Source: an uncultured Paracoccaceae bacterium (GTDB taxonomy: Bacteria > Pseudomonadota > Alphaproteobacteria > Rhodobacterales > Rhodobacteraceae). From it: a DNA stretch of 64,000 bases. Both the position numbers and the translations under genes were made by a program. Each line of letters starts with the position of its first letter. The first letter of the stretch is position 1. Location: NCBI GenBank assembly GCA_947495795.1, contig CANMAI010000001.1, positions 248,001 to 312,000 of the forward strand. Direction: 5' to 3'. The notes below the pieces were generated by a model. It was not told where the DNA came from, did not search any database, and saw nothing but the letters and a program-made list of their open reading frames with translations. Of the stretch, positions 41,128 through 50,833 are shown one piece after another.

Positions 41128-43851
41128 ATGTTGGGCTTGGGCACAGTTTCGAAGAAGGTTTTTGGCACGGCGAATGATCGCAAGATCAAATCGGTGCGCG
41201 GGCTGGTTGCCAAGATCAACGCACTGGAGCCGGACTTTCAGGCGCTGGATGATGCGGGGCTGATTGCCAAAACAGCAGAGTTCAGGGAACGGCTGGCTAA
41301 GGGCGAAACCCTTGATGCCCTTTTGCCTGAAGCCTTTGCCAATGCGCGAGAGGCAGCGGTACGCTCGCTCGGCCTGCGGCCATTTGATGTGCAGCTTATG
41401 GGCGGTATTTTCCTGCATCAGGGCAATATTTCCGAGATGAAGACGGGTGAAGGCAAGACGCTGATGGCAACCCTGCCCGTGTATCTCAACGCGCTGACAG
41501 GGCGCGGCGTGCATGTGGTGACGGTGAACGATTATCTGGCGCGGCGCGATGCGGAGTGGATGAGTGCCGTTTACTCTGCTCTGGGGCTGACAACGGGTGT
41601 TGTCGTTCCGAATATGGAAGAGGGAACCAAGCAAGAAGCTTATGGCGCGGATGTAACGTACGCCACCAACAATGAGCTGGGTTTCGATTATCTGCGTGAC
41701 AACATGAAGACCGAGCTCTCCGACCTGATGCAGCGCGATCACTATTTCGCGATTGTGGACGAGGTGGACAGCATTCTGATCGATGAGGCACGAACACCGC
41801 TGATCATTTCCGGACCTTCGGAGGATCGCAGCCAGCTTTATGTGACGATCAACAAACTGATCCCGGACCTGACGGAAGAACATTTCGAGATTGATGAGAA
41901 GTTCCGGCAGGCGACGCTGACGGAAGACGGCAACGAGTTTCTGGAACAGCGGCTGCATGCAGATGGTCTGCTGGATGCCGATGCCAGCATGTACGATCCG
42001 GAGAGCGCCACGATCGTGCATCACGTGACGCAGGGGCTGAAGGCGCACAAGCTGTTCAAGAAGGACAAGGATTACATCGTTCGCAACGACGAGGTGATGC
42101 TGATTGACGAGTTCACCGGGCGCATGATGTCTGGCCGCCGCCTTTCGGACGGGCTGCATCAGGCGCTGGAAGCCAAGGAAGATGTGACGATCCGGCCCGA
42201 GAACGTGACGTTGGCTTCCGTGACCTTCCAGAATTATTTTCGGCTGTATGAAAAACTGGGCGGAATGACAGGTACGGCCCAGACCGAGGCGGAGGAATTC
42301 CAGACGATTTATGGCCTTGGTGTCGTGGAAGTGCCAACCAATATGCCGATAGCCCGGAAGGACGAGGACGACCGCGTTTACCGGACGGAGCGCGAGAAGC
42401 AGCAGGCGGTGGTGGAGCGGGTGAAGAAAGCCTACGATGCCAGGCAGCCGACGCTTGTGGGAACGATCTCCATTGAGAAATCCGAGGAGCTTTCGCAACT
42501 TCTGACAGCAGCAGATGTACCTCATAAGGTATTGAACGCGCGCTTCCATGAACAGGAAGCCGGTATTATCGCGGATGCAGGCGTGCCGGGCGCCGTAACG
42601 ATTGCGACGAACATGGCCGGTCGTGGCACAGATATTCAGCTTGGCGGGAACGTGGATGCGCGTATCCGGGAAGAGATGGAGAAAGCGGGCGAGGATGCGG
42701 ACCCGATTGCCATCCGGGAGCGGGTGCAGACCGAGATTTCCGGGGAGAAGAAGAAGGCACTGGAAGCTGGCGGGCTTTTTGTTCTGGCAACCGAGCGGCA
42801 CGAAAGCCGACGGATCGACAACCAGCTTCGCGGCCGCTCCGGCCGGCAGGGAGACCCGGGTCGCACGCTTTTCTATGTGAGTCTGGAAGATGATCTGATG
42901 CGCATCTTCGGTTCCGAGCGGCTGGACGGCATGTTGCAGCGGCTGGGCATGAAGGAAGGGGAGGCCATCGTGCACCCCTGGATCAACAAGGCGCTGGAGA
43001 AGGCGCAGAAGAAGGTGGAAGCTCGCAACTTCGATATCCGCAAGAACCTGCTCAAGTTCGACGATGTAATGAACGATCAGCGGAAGACGATCTTCGAGCA
43101 GCGGCGCGAGATCATGGAAGAGAACGACGTCTCTGAAACGGTTGCGGATATGCGCGCCGACGTGATCGACGATTTGGTAGAATCGCATATTCCGCCCAAA
43201 GCCTACCCCGACCAGTGGAACACGGCTGGCCTTTACGCGGAAACCATTCGCCTTCTGAACCTTGAATTGCCCATCATCGAATGGGGTGAAGAAGAAGGCG
43301 TGGATGATGAGGTCTTCCGCGAACGTCTGAACAAGGAAGCCGACAAGCTTCTGGCGCAGAAGGCGGCACAGTATGGGCCGGATGTGATGCGCTCTGTCGA
43401 GAAGCAGGTGCTTTTGCAGACGATTGACGCGCAATGGCGCGAGCATCTGCTGACGCTGGAGCATCTGCGCTCCGTTGTCGGGTTCCGCGGCTACGCCCAG
43501 CGCGATCCGCTGAACGAATATAAGACCGAAGGGTTCACGCTGTTTGAGAACCTGCTCAATCGCCTGCGTGTGGAAGTGACGCGGCAATTGGCGCATCTGA
43601 AGCTGATGACGCCTGAAGAGCAGCAGGCCATGATTGCGCAGATGCAGGCCCAGGCCCGCGAAGCACAGGAAACCTCTGAACTCGAAGTGGCGGGTGCGGC
43701 CGCTGCGAGTGACGGCGCGGTAAACACGGCCCCACCCTTGCGCGCTGGTATTGATCCTGCAGATGAGAGCACTTGGGCTCAATCCGGCCGGAACGAGCCT
43801 TGCCCCTGCGGGTCAGGACAGAAATACAAGCATTGCCACGGGAAAGTATGA
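41128..43851 (+). CDS. secA: Preprotein translocase ATPase SecA
   Basis: 907-residue motor of the Sec export pathway. It has Walker A in [20 protein letters not shown], the [13 protein letters not shown] helicase motif, [14 protein letters not shown], and [11 protein letters not shown]. The C-terminal zinc motif [13 protein letters not shown] binds SecB and lipid. The start was set at 41128, where the family's [18 protein letters not shown] begins; the upstream codons are leader. It is divergent from the periplasmic foldase gene. Confidence 0.98.
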   Translation: MLGLGTVSKKVFGTANDRKIKSVRGLVAKINALEPDFQALDDAGLIAKTAEFRERLAKGETLDALLPEAFANAREAAVRSLGLRPFDVQLMGGIFLHQGNISEMKTGEGKTLMATLPVYLNALTGRGVHVVTVNDYLARRDAEWMSAVYSALGLTTGVVVPNMEEGTKQEAYGADVTYATNNELGFDYLRDNMKTELSDLMQRDHYFAIVDEVDSILIDEARTPLIISGPSEDRSQLYVTINKLIPDLTEEHFEIDEKFRQATLTEDGNEFLEQRLHADGLLDADASMYDPESATIVHHVTQGLKAHKLFKKDKDYIVRNDEVMLIDEFTGRMMSGRRLSDGLHQALEAKEDVTIRPENVTLASVTFQNYFRLYEKLGGMTGTAQTEAEEFQTIYGLGVVEVPTNMPIARKDEDDRVYRTEREKQQAVVERVKKAYDARQPTLVGTISIEKSEELSQLLTAADVPHKVLNARFHEQEAGIIADAGVPGAVTIATNMAGRGTDIQLGGNVDARIREEMEKAGEDADPIAIRERVQTEISGEKKKALEAGGLFVLATERHESRRIDNQLRGRSGRQGDPGRTLFYVSLEDDLMRIFGSERLDGMLQRLGMKEGEAIVHPWINKALEKAQKKVEARNFDIRKNLLKFDDVMNDQRKTIFEQRREIMEENDVSETVADMRADVIDDLVESHIPPKAYPDQWNTAGLYAETIRLLNLELPIIEWGEEEGVDDEVFRERLNKEADKLLAQKAAQYGPDVMRSVEKQVLLQTIDAQWREHLLTLEHLRSVVGFRGYAQRDPLNEYKTEGFTLFENLLNRLRVEVTRQLAHLKLMTPEEQQAMIAQMQAQAREAQETSELEVAGAAAASDGAVNTAPPLRAGIDPADESTWAQSGRNEPCPCGSGQKYKHCHGKV

Positions 43852-43902
43852 CCGGGCATCAGCGGCGCATAAAAGTTAAGCAAATCTGAAAAAGGCGTGG
43901 CA

Positions 43903-43930
43903 AACGTGACAGTTCGAACATTGTCACGTT
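43903..43930. promoter_or_regulatory. 28-nt near-palindrome after secA
   Basis: AACGTGACA (43903-43911) and TGTCACGTT (43922-43930) are perfect inverted repeats. The spacer itself contains the palindrome GTTCGAAC, so almost the whole 28 nt is symmetric. It lies 51 nt after secA and 168 nt before the oxygenase gene. No T-run follows. It could be a terminator or an operator for the downstream gene. Confidence 0.45.
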
Positions 43931-44098
43931 AGAAAACACTGCTATTCCTACGCGCGTGAGGGCGTCGGGGCGCTTTTCGTGCGGGTCCGCTGGTATCGGC
44001 GGCTTCGTCGGAGCGGCATTCCGGTTCCAAACCTATTAGCGAGTGCCGTTGCCGGGCGTTTGGCCTGTCGGCGGAAATGGGAAATGACAGGAGTTGAG

Positions 44099-44899
44099 AT
44101 GTATAAATCGGTTTCAGAGCTTATTGATCTAGAGAACTTCAAGGAGAGCCTGAAAAGCTACGGCAAGGATGGCCCCTTTGACCATTGTATCATCGACAAC
44201 TTCTTCAAGCCGGATGTGGCAGCAGCGCTCGAAGCGGATTTCCCCGCATTTGATGACGAGGTCTGGCATCAGTACAACAACCCGATTGAGATCAAGCGGG
44301 TTTCCAATATCTGGAATACCTTCCCACCGCTGACCTACAACATGTTCAATGCGCTGAACTCACCCGAATTTCTGGCGATCCTCTCGGAGAAGGCATTGGG
44401 CGGCACAGAGCTTCACGCGGACAATGGATTGAACGGCGGTGGATGGCACATCCACAAGAAGGGCGGCAAGCTGAACACGCATCTGGATTACTCGCTGCAC
44501 CCGAAACTTGGCCTTCAGCGCAAGCTCAACATCATCATCTACATGAACTCCAATTGGCAGGAAGGGTGGGGCGGCGCTCTTGGCCTCTGGGGGAACGAGA
44601 CGGATGAGAAACCGGGAGATCTGAAGAAATCAGTGTTCTGCAAATTCAACCGCGCCGTGATCTTCGATACAACGCAGAACAGCTGGCACGGCCTGCCCGA
44701 GCCGCTGACCTGCCCCGACACAGAGACCCGGCGCAGCCTTGCGGCCTACTTTCTGTGCGAAGCGCCCGCAGATGTGGACGAACGCGGGAAGGCTCTCTTT
44801 GCGCCCACGAAGGAGCAGGAAGGGGATAGCGATATCCTCGATCTGATCAAAAAGCGCTCCGACGTGAAGACCGCCGCCTCCGTCTACGACAAGACCTGA
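44099..44899 (+). CDS. 2-oxoglutarate/Fe(II)-dependent oxygenase-like protein
   Basis: 266-residue protein with the facial-triad layout of a 2OG-Fe(II) dioxygenase: H-x-D at His128/Asp130 (THLDYSLH), a distal His197 (SWHGLPEP), and the 2OG-anchoring Arg in RRSLAAYFLCEAP. The N-terminal part has FDHCIIDNFFKPDVAAALEADFP. Related proteins hydroxylate amino acids or modify sugar-linked metabolites, so the substrate cannot be called. The ATG at 44099 follows AGGAG at good spacing. The frame extends upstream without family-like sequence. Confidence 0.78.
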   Translation: MYKSVSELIDLENFKESLKSYGKDGPFDHCIIDNFFKPDVAAALEADFPAFDDEVWHQYNNPIEIKRVSNIWNTFPPLTYNMFNALNSPEFLAILSEKALGGTELHADNGLNGGGWHIHKKGGKLNTHLDYSLHPKLGLQRKLNIIIYMNSNWQEGWGGALGLWGNETDEKPGDLKKSVFCKFNRAVIFDTTQNSWHGLPEPLTCPDTETRRSLAAYFLCEAPADVDERGKALFAPTKEQEGDSDILDLIKKRSDVKTAASVYDKT

Positions 44900-45263
44900 G
44901 TGGAAGATCGGCGGCGTTTCGCCTATGGCGGGCGCCGCAATCCATTGCCTGAGCATCTCCATTTTTATGTACTTTTTGCTGTCGTCCCTTTGTCAACAAG
45001 GGTAAAATCAATGTTGCTGCGCATTGCCAAATACTCCAAAGCTCTCTGAAGTGTTCATGATTGTGTGCTAACTTTGGCGCCGGGCCTTAATTCGGCCCTT
45101 AGCGAACACTAAGTGTTGAGGGTGGATATTAGTAGTGATTCTAACTGTGGGTGCCTGTTGCCGAAATACCTATGTTAACTCGTTTGTGTAAGAACTTGTT
45201 AAAATTTGGAATTTTTGCGTTATGGTCCATAGAAGTAATCCGGTGGCGTAGGAGGAATCGGGC
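44900..45263. other. 364-nt AT-richer non-coding region
   Basis: No credible gene is seen here. It holds inverted repeats after the oxygenase gene (GGGCC...GGCCC near 45083-45099; AACACT-A-AGTGTT at 45105-45117) and a CtrA-like site at 45188-45202. At the end is the ribosome-binding site AGGAGG (45250-45255) of the next gene. Its base composition is richer in A and T than the flanking genes. Confidence 0.6.
45188..45202 (+). promoter_or_regulatory. CtrA-like site before the 45-kb envelope pair
   Basis: GTAAGAACTTGTTAA fits TTAA-N7-TTAA with one mismatch. It resembles the radC (TTAAGAACGGCTTAA) and flgB (TTAAGAACTGGTTGA) sites even in the spacer. It is 61 nt before the GTG start at 45264. Confidence 0.45.
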
Positions 45264-47468
45264 GTGAAACTAGACGATCGATTTATGACAATCCTGACCG
45301 CGTTGGTGCTGTTTATCGGCATCGGCGCATTGTTGAGCCGTGGCGAGGATGGAGAATCCTTCCTCGGCAGCAGCGACAACTATGAAGCGAAGCCGGATAC
45401 GTTCACGCTGCGCGCAGGTCGGATGCAGTCTCTCGACGTTTTGTTGAACGATCGAAACACGGATAAAATCCAGCCAACGGATCTTGCGATCGTACAGCCG
45501 CCAAAATGCGGTCTGGCTGAGGCGGTGGCAGGTACGATCCAGTATTCGAATTCGGCAACCTGTGATGGCGCACTGGTGCTTTCATACTGTGTGCCGTTTG
45601 AAGATGAGTGTGAAGCAACGGCCGTCACACTCAACGTGATCAATGTGGATCAGCAGCGCAAAGAGCAGATCGCTTCTGCAAGCAGCGGTTCATCTGGCAG
45701 CACATCAGGCGATGGCAGTGCGCCGTCCATCATGACAGACATCGTTCAGGCTTCGGCTCCTGATGCGTCTCCTCAGTTTGCCATGCAGCGCCCCGTGCGG
45801 CTGGAAATGCCTTCCACGGCTGAAGTTGTGACACCGAGTGAAGCAACCGAGAGCATTCGGAACCGCGATGTTGCGGTTGCTGTGAACGTGCAGAGCAACG
45901 ACATCACGAACATAACAAGCAGCGGCGTGAACGTTTCCCAAACGTCCGCACGTGCCGGAAATGTTGCGACAGGTGGTATCAGCATGAGCGCGCCTTCGCC
46001 GACGGGTGAGAGCAGCGGTATTGCGATTGCCTCTGCGGATACAACGCCTGCCAGAACGCCTGCGCGGTCCGCTTCCCCAAGCGGTTTGCAGCCTTCCATT
46101 ACCGCGCCTCAGGTTGATACGCCTGCAATAAATACTGCAACGGCCGCTCCACAGCCGAAGCCCGCACCGGCACCAGCTACGCAAACGGCATCTCTGCCGC
46201 AGATTACTGCCCCGGCAGAGCCAGCGCAGTCTGCTCCAAGCGCTCAGACACGCGTTGCCGAAGCTCCGGAAACACCACAAGCGCCGCAGGAAGCGCCCGC
46301 GAATTCGGGTGTTTTTGCCAGCCTCGCGCGCAGCAGCTCCGTTCTGGGCCTGACTGTTTCTGCAGCCAAATCGCTGCTTTCTCCTGAGGAAGAAGCCGTT
46401 GTTACGGTGGTTTCTCCACGCAACACAGCATCGGCACCGCGGCCGAGCAATTTTGCGGTAAATGATGGTCTTGCGAATCAGGCGCCTCAAATCGAGAACC
46501 TGGAAAGCGCTATCCCGTTGCCTCAGTCGGACACGCCGGTTGCGACTGCTGGCCCTGCGCCGGCACTCGTTGCGTCTTTGCAGTCTGATGACAGCACGGA
46601 CTTCGCAAGCCTTTCGACACCCGCTGCACCACCTGCTCCGCAGGCCGCTGAGCTGCCGAAGGTCGCTGAGCCTGCGCCGGTTAAACCTGTGCAGCCAGAA
46701 GCGCCCACAGAACAAGTCGCCGCTCTCACTCCGGAAGTTGACCAACCTGCATTCGAGATCATCAAACCTGCCGAAGCACCCGCCATTGCACGTGATTGCG
46801 CAGTGGATATGGCGCTTCAGGTCCAGTCGGGTGCCGAGATTGTCGCGTCTGTCCTGTCACCCTGCCGTCCGAACGAATTGTTCGAGGTTTCGCATGCCGG
46901 AATGCAGTTCTCTGCAACCACGGATGCTGAAGGCATGGCCAATGTGATCGTGCCGGCGATGGTGCCCGATGCAACCGTAGCCATCTCCTTTGCAGATGGT
47001 GCCGGGGAAGAGGGCAACATATCCGTAAATGATCTCGAAAAAGTGACCCGTGTAGCGGTCACCTGGGAAGCGGACATCAATTTCGATCTGCATGCGCTTG
47101 AGTTTGGTGCGCAGGATGGATCAGAAGGCCACGTCTGGGCAGAACAGCCCCGCGACTATCGTAAGGCGCGGCGTGCTGGTGGTGGATACATCACCACACT
47201 TGGGCCAGAAACCGGTCCCGGCCTTCGGGCAGAGGTCTATACTCTTTTCCAGACAAGCCGCACCAAAGACGGGCTCGTAGATCTCTCCCTGAAGCTCGCA
47301 GCTTTTGGTGAGGAGTGTAATGATGCACCAGTCATCCGGACATTACGCACGGAAGGGCTGGACATTGAGCGGGATAGAGATATTCAATTCTCTCTATCTG
47401 GTTGCGAGAATGCATCGGAGATTGTTGTTCCGAACACGATTCGCGATATTCGAGTTTCGCGCCGTTAA
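45264..47468 (+). CDS. Membrane-anchored Ala/Pro-rich protein with conserved C-terminal domain, function unknown
   Basis: 734 residues starting with GTG behind AGGAGG. One membrane helix (about 8-26) anchors a periplasmic part. Residues about 35-130 form a small Cys-containing domain (LRAGRMQSLDVLLNDRNTDK; Cys pairs in CGLAEA, CDGALVLSYC, ECEATAV) that looks like a cadherin/Ig-type repeat. Residues about 130-500 are low-complexity Ser/Ala/Pro/Gln-rich. Residues about 505-734 are folded again, with RVAVTWEADINFDLHALEFGA and GHVWAEQPRDYRKARRAGGG, faintly like DUF2135-type beta domains. It precedes an OmpA-fusion gene by 83 nt. I do not recognise the function. Confidence 0.85.
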   Translation: MKLDDRFMTILTALVLFIGIGALLSRGEDGESFLGSSDNYEAKPDTFTLRAGRMQSLDVLLNDRNTDKIQPTDLAIVQPPKCGLAEAVAGTIQYSNSATCDGALVLSYCVPFEDECEATAVTLNVINVDQQRKEQIASASSGSSGSTSGDGSAPSIMTDIVQASAPDASPQFAMQRPVRLEMPSTAEVVTPSEATESIRNRDVAVAVNVQSNDITNITSSGVNVSQTSARAGNVATGGISMSAPSPTGESSGIAIASADTTPARTPARSASPSGLQPSITAPQVDTPAINTATAAPQPKPAPAPATQTASLPQITAPAEPAQSAPSAQTRVAEAPETPQAPQEAPANSGVFASLARSSSVLGLTVSAAKSLLSPEEEAVVTVVSPRNTASAPRPSNFAVNDGLANQAPQIENLESAIPLPQSDTPVATAGPAPALVASLQSDDSTDFASLSTPAAPPAPQAAELPKVAEPAPVKPVQPEAPTEQVAALTPEVDQPAFEIIKPAEAPAIARDCAVDMALQVQSGAEIVASVLSPCRPNELFEVSHAGMQFSATTDAEGMANVIVPAMVPDATVAISFADGAGEEGNISVNDLEKVTRVAVTWEADINFDLHALEFGAQDGSEGHVWAEQPRDYRKARRAGGGYITTLGPETGPGLRAEVYTLFQTSRTKDGLVDLSLKLAAFGEECNDAPVIRTLRTEGLDIERDRDIQFSLSGCENASEIVVPNTIRDIRVSRR

Positions 47469-47551
47469 CGAGTTCTTCCGCGTTCTCAGCTAGATATGCG
47501 GACAATGAACTAACACCGGTACGGATTCCGAAGTTGCGCGCACATGGTCAT

Positions 47552-49120
47552 ATGCGAATTCTGATGGGCGTTGTTTTCAGCGCCCTTTCCGCGTTTGGTG
47601 TAGCGGCGCAGGAAGATGTTCTGCGTTCGCAGGACGGCAGCCTTACTCTGCGCGGAACGATACTTGATGCAGACCCGGCCAGCTTTCTGATCGCCACTGC
47701 AGTTGGAGAGGTGCGCGTGGCGCGGGAGGGCGTTTCCTGCTCCGGCCCTGGCTGCCCGAGTGCCGATGCAGCGCAGGATGATGGGCCATCAAGTTTCCGG
47801 ATCGTCTCATCATATGGTCTGGAAGAGCAGTTGCTTCTATCTCTTATTGAGAGCTACAGCCTTGCCGAAGATACAGATATGCTTGTGCGCTCCGCCGGTT
47901 CGGATCGCACGGAGGTAACGTTGAGCACCGAGGCCGGAGAAGACGTCGTTGCCATTGGGATTGAACCCAGAACAGCTGCGGAAGCGTTCCAGCAACTTGC
48001 GACATCCGACGAAACGCTCGTGATGACGAACAGGCAAATTCAGAGTGGCGAGGCCCAGCTTGTGGCGGCTCTGGGGCGTGGCAATGCAACCTCGGACGCA
48101 ATGCAATCCGTTGCTGCACTGGACGGTGTCGTCTTCGTGACGTCCCGGGACAATCCGGTAAAATCGATGACGGAGGCCGAAATTGCCGCGGTTCTTGCAG
48201 GGCAGGTGGATGATTGGGCGCAAGTGGGTGGTGTGCCTGGGCCAATCACGCTGTTCCGCTCTGACGAGGAAACAGGCACCTGGCAGGTTGCGGAAGATCT
48301 GGTCATGGAGCCTGCGGGGCTGGATCTGACACCGCTTGCGCGCGTGCTCAAGAGCGATGCGGAGGTTTCAGACAGGGTCGCTTCAGATGCATCCGCCTTT
48401 GGTGTGACAACATATTCAAACCTGCGCAGTGCACGGGCCATGCTGATCGAGGGAACCTGCGGAATCTGGTCTCAGGCGGACCCGTTCACCATCAAAACGG
48501 AGGAGTATCCGTTTACGAAACGGATCTACGTGTACCGCCCGGTCAAGCTCGCCTCCAGCGGAGTGGACAGCTTTCTAGCGCACCTTGCCAGTGAAGAGGC
48601 GCAACTTGTGATCTCCGATGCCGGCTTCGTGGATCAGGGCGTTTCCAGTGTTTCCGTAAATGCGCAGGGGCTTCGCTTTGTAACAGCCATGCTGCCGACC
48701 TCTGCAGAGACAAGTCTGAACCAGTTGCAGGAAATGATGTCGGAGTTGCTGGCCGCAGAACGGCTTTCGCTGACGCTGCGGTTTGAGGAGGGATCCCGCA
48801 ATTACGATTCGCGGGGCGAAGCTGATTTGCGCCGCCTTGCAAAGATGATTGCATCCGGCCGGTTCGATCGTCAGGAATTGCTGCTTGTAGGATTTACGGA
48901 TTCTCTGGGCGGCGGTGCCGAGAATCGGCGCGTAAGCCTGGATCGCGCGCAGGATGTAGAGGCTCGTCTCCGCTCTCTTTTACCGGAAGGCATGGGCACT
49001 TCGGCACGAATCAATACGCTTGGATACGGCGAGCTATCCCCGCTTGGGTGCAACGAGACCCCCAGAGGCCGGAATATCAATCGCAGGGTCGAAGTCTGGG
49101 TGCGCGACGTCAGTCGCTGA
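47552..49120 (+). CDS. Substrate-binding (PstS-like) and OmpA-domain fusion protein
   Basis: 522-residue exported protein. It has a signal peptide (ILMGVVFSALSAFGVAAQ) and a short beta domain with two Cys (SCSGPGC). A PBP-type domain follows (about residues 80-370): FRIVSSYGLEEQLL, SMTEAEIAAVLAGQVDDWAQVGG, GITLFRSDEETGTW-like and YVYRPVKLASSGVDSFLAHL, which resembles phosphate-binding PstS proteins. The C-terminal OmpA domain (about 405-520) has LRFEEGSRNYDSRGEADLRRLA and GFTDSLGGGAENRRVSLDRAQ for peptidoglycan binding. No transporter genes are near. It may be an envelope sensor or scaffold working with the preceding protein. Confidence 0.87.
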   Translation: MRILMGVVFSALSAFGVAAQEDVLRSQDGSLTLRGTILDADPASFLIATAVGEVRVAREGVSCSGPGCPSADAAQDDGPSSFRIVSSYGLEEQLLLSLIESYSLAEDTDMLVRSAGSDRTEVTLSTEAGEDVVAIGIEPRTAAEAFQQLATSDETLVMTNRQIQSGEAQLVAALGRGNATSDAMQSVAALDGVVFVTSRDNPVKSMTEAEIAAVLAGQVDDWAQVGGVPGPITLFRSDEETGTWQVAEDLVMEPAGLDLTPLARVLKSDAEVSDRVASDASAFGVTTYSNLRSARAMLIEGTCGIWSQADPFTIKTEEYPFTKRIYVYRPVKLASSGVDSFLAHLASEEAQLVISDAGFVDQGVSSVSVNAQGLRFVTAMLPTSAETSLNQLQEMMSELLAAERLSLTLRFEEGSRNYDSRGEADLRRLAKMIASGRFDRQELLLVGFTDSLGGGAENRRVSLDRAQDVEARLRSLLPEGMGTSARINTLGYGELSPLGCNETPRGRNINRRVEVWVRDVSR

Positions 49121-49127
49121 CCGGTGC

Positions 49128-49907
49128 CTAAAGAAGGCCGATGCTGCGAAAGCTCGTCTCCTGCGCCCTGCCAATAATTATGTGATCGTGGATCGTGATG
49201 TTCATGGTCGCGGCAGCTGTCTCGATCTCTCGCGTCATCTCGATATCCGCCTGCGAAGGTTCAGGGTCTCCTGAAGGATGGTTATGCACAAGAATCAGGG
49301 CAGAAGCATTCAGCTCCAACGCCCGCTTGATAACCTCCCGCGTGTAGACGGGCACATGATCTACAGTGCCACGCCCCTGCTCTTCATCTGCAATCAGCAT
49401 ATTCTTCCGATCCAGATAGAGAATGCGAAACTGCTCCACCTCCCTGTAGGCCATCGCCGTTTTGCAGTAGGTGATGAGCGCATCCCAAGACGATATGGCG
49501 TTGCGGCCAAGAATGCGGGTGCGCGCCATTTTGTGGGCCGCAGCCTCCAGTATCTTCAGTTCCCGGATAACGGCATCACCAACTCCCACTATTTCCCCAA
49601 GGCGCTGGGGTGGTGCAGACACGACGGAATTGAAATCGCCGAAGGCCGCAATCAAGTCCTTTGCCAGCGGCTTAACATCGCCGCGCGGCAGTGCCCCGAA
49701 TAGGATCAGTTCCAGCATCTCATAATCTGCGAGCGCATCAGAACCCGCCCGCATAAACCGGTCTCGCAAACGCTTGCGATGCTCACGCTGGTGGTGATGT
49801 ACCATCTCCGGGAGGTACGTCTCCTCCCCCTGCTCTTCCGGCATTTGAGCCAAAAGATTTAGTTGCCCGGCCTCTGCCATACCACTCATACGCGTACTCT
49901 GTTTCAT
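49128..49907 (-). CDS. radC: RadC-family (JAB/MPN) protein
   Basis: 259-residue RadC protein with a C-terminal JAMM-type metal-binding motif (LVHNHPSGDPEPSQAD with E upstream), typical FRILYLDRKNMLIADEEQGRGTVDHVPVYTREV, and an N-terminal helix-hairpin-helix region (PQRLGEIVGVGDAVIRELK). The role is uncertain; in Rhodobacteraceae it is expressed with competence and gene-transfer functions. The ATG at 49907 follows AAGGGGC; the frame runs further upstream through the promoter. A perfect CtrA consensus lies 24 nt before the start. Confidence 0.93.
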   Translation of the reverse strand: MKQSTRMSGMAEAGQLNLLAQMPEEQGEETYLPEMVHHHQREHRKRLRDRFMRAGSDALADYEMLELILFGALPRGDVKPLAKDLIAAFGDFNSVVSAPPQRLGEIVGVGDAVIRELKILEAAAHKMARTRILGRNAISSWDALITYCKTAMAYREVEQFRILYLDRKNMLIADEEQGRGTVDHVPVYTREVIKRALELNASALILVHNHPSGDPEPSQADIEMTREIETAAATMNITIHDHIIIGRAQETSFRSIGLL

Positions 49908-49930
49908 AAGCCCCTTCTTGCCGGTGTTGG

Positions 49931-49945
49931 TTAAGAACGGCTTAA
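49931..49945 (+). promoter_or_regulatory. Perfect CtrA consensus between radC and the sulfotransferase-like gene
   Basis: TTAAGAACGGCTTAA is an exact TTAA-N7-TTAA. It lies 24 nt upstream of the radC start (minus strand) and 72 nt before the plus-strand gene. CtrA is known to control motility, gene-transfer and competence-type genes in Rhodobacterales, which fits radC. Confidence 0.65.
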
Positions 49946-50017
49946 TCGCAGCGTCGTCGCGATGGACATTTGAGGGCCTCCGGCTGATAAAGATTTTTAC
50001 AAAGGGAAGGGAGCGCC

Positions 50018-50833
50018 ATGGAGTGGCAGGCACCACGATGTTTTGGCGCGGATACGGGGCCGGTGCAGCAGTTTCAGGTGCTGGGCGAGCGCAACTCCGG
50101 CACGAATTTTGTGGCCACCCTTTTGCGCAACAACCTGGCCGAAATGGAAGAGACACGCCCCTATGGCTGGAAGCACGGCTTTATTGACAGGCGTGTGGTG
50201 GAAACGCCGGGCCTGCTCACGGTGGTTGTGTATCGTCATCCGATACGCTGGCTGCAGAGCGTGCATGCCAAACCATTGGAACTGACGGACAACTTCGGCA
50301 AGCTGCGGTTCGAGGACTTTCTGGAAACACCCTGGACCGGCGGCTTCCGGCGCGAGAATGGGCCAATGGAGCCGAGCACGGCGGATCTGGAGCCGAAGAC
50401 AGGGCGCACATTCCCCAATCCGATGGCGCTCCGCTCCGCAAAAATCGCCTATCTGGAAGAGATGCAGAAAATGGCCGGATGCACCGCCTACCTTCGGTTC
50501 GAGGATGTGAACAGGCGACCAAAAGAGAGTGTGCGCGCCATTGCGGATACTTTCGGGCTGGAATGCCCCCACTTTCGGGGTGTATCCGGTTTCAAGGGCG
50601 GGGCCGGGCAGTATCTGCCCAAGCCTGCGCCCATGCCAACAGAATTTGAAATGGCACGGATCACAGAGGCACTCGATCTCGGGTTGGAACACAAACTGGG
50701 CTACACGCTTGAAGATATACCGGTGTTTGATGGGCTGAGCCCCTGGGATCGCCGGAGTGTGCGCAGCCGCCTCCGTGCGGCCTTCTCCCTCAGGCCCAGG
50801 TGGGGTGGAAGCGACCGGCGGGCGAGAGGGTAA
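50018..50833 (+). CDS. Sulfotransferase-like P-loop protein
   Basis: 271-residue protein with a 5'-phosphosulfate-binding-type loop near the N-terminus (VLGERNSGTNFVATLL) and a 3'-phosphate-binding region (VVVYRHPIRWLQSVHAKP). It also has a later YLRFEDVNRRPKESVRAIAD segment as in bacterial sulfotransferases. The acceptor is unknown; surface polysaccharide is one option. A GGGAAGGGAG site precedes the ATG. The last 44 nt overlap the convergent map gene, which is unusual. It diverges from radC over a 110-nt space with the CtrA site. Confidence 0.8.
   Translation: MEWQAPRCFGADTGPVQQFQVLGERNSGTNFVATLLRNNLAEMEETRPYGWKHGFIDRRVVETPGLLTVVVYRHPIRWLQSVHAKPLELTDNFGKLRFEDFLETPWTGGFRRENGPMEPSTADLEPKTGRTFPNPMALRSAKIAYLEEMQKMAGCTAYLRFEDVNRRPKESVRAIADTFGLECPHFRGVSGFKGGAGQYLPKPAPMPTEFEMARITEALDLGLEHKLGYTLEDIPVFDGLSPWDRRSVRSRLRAAFSLRPRWGGSDRRARG

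Noticed and set aside
41122-43782. An 886-codon open frame on the minus strand opposite secA
   Set aside because: It lies exactly antisense to secA, has no recognisable domain and shows the composition expected of a shadow frame in GC-rich DNA.
43876-43890. TTAAGCAAATCTGAA as another CtrA site after secA
   Set aside because: One mismatch, 25 nt after the secA stop codon and over 200 nt from the next start codon, with a spacer unlike the other sites; too weak to list.
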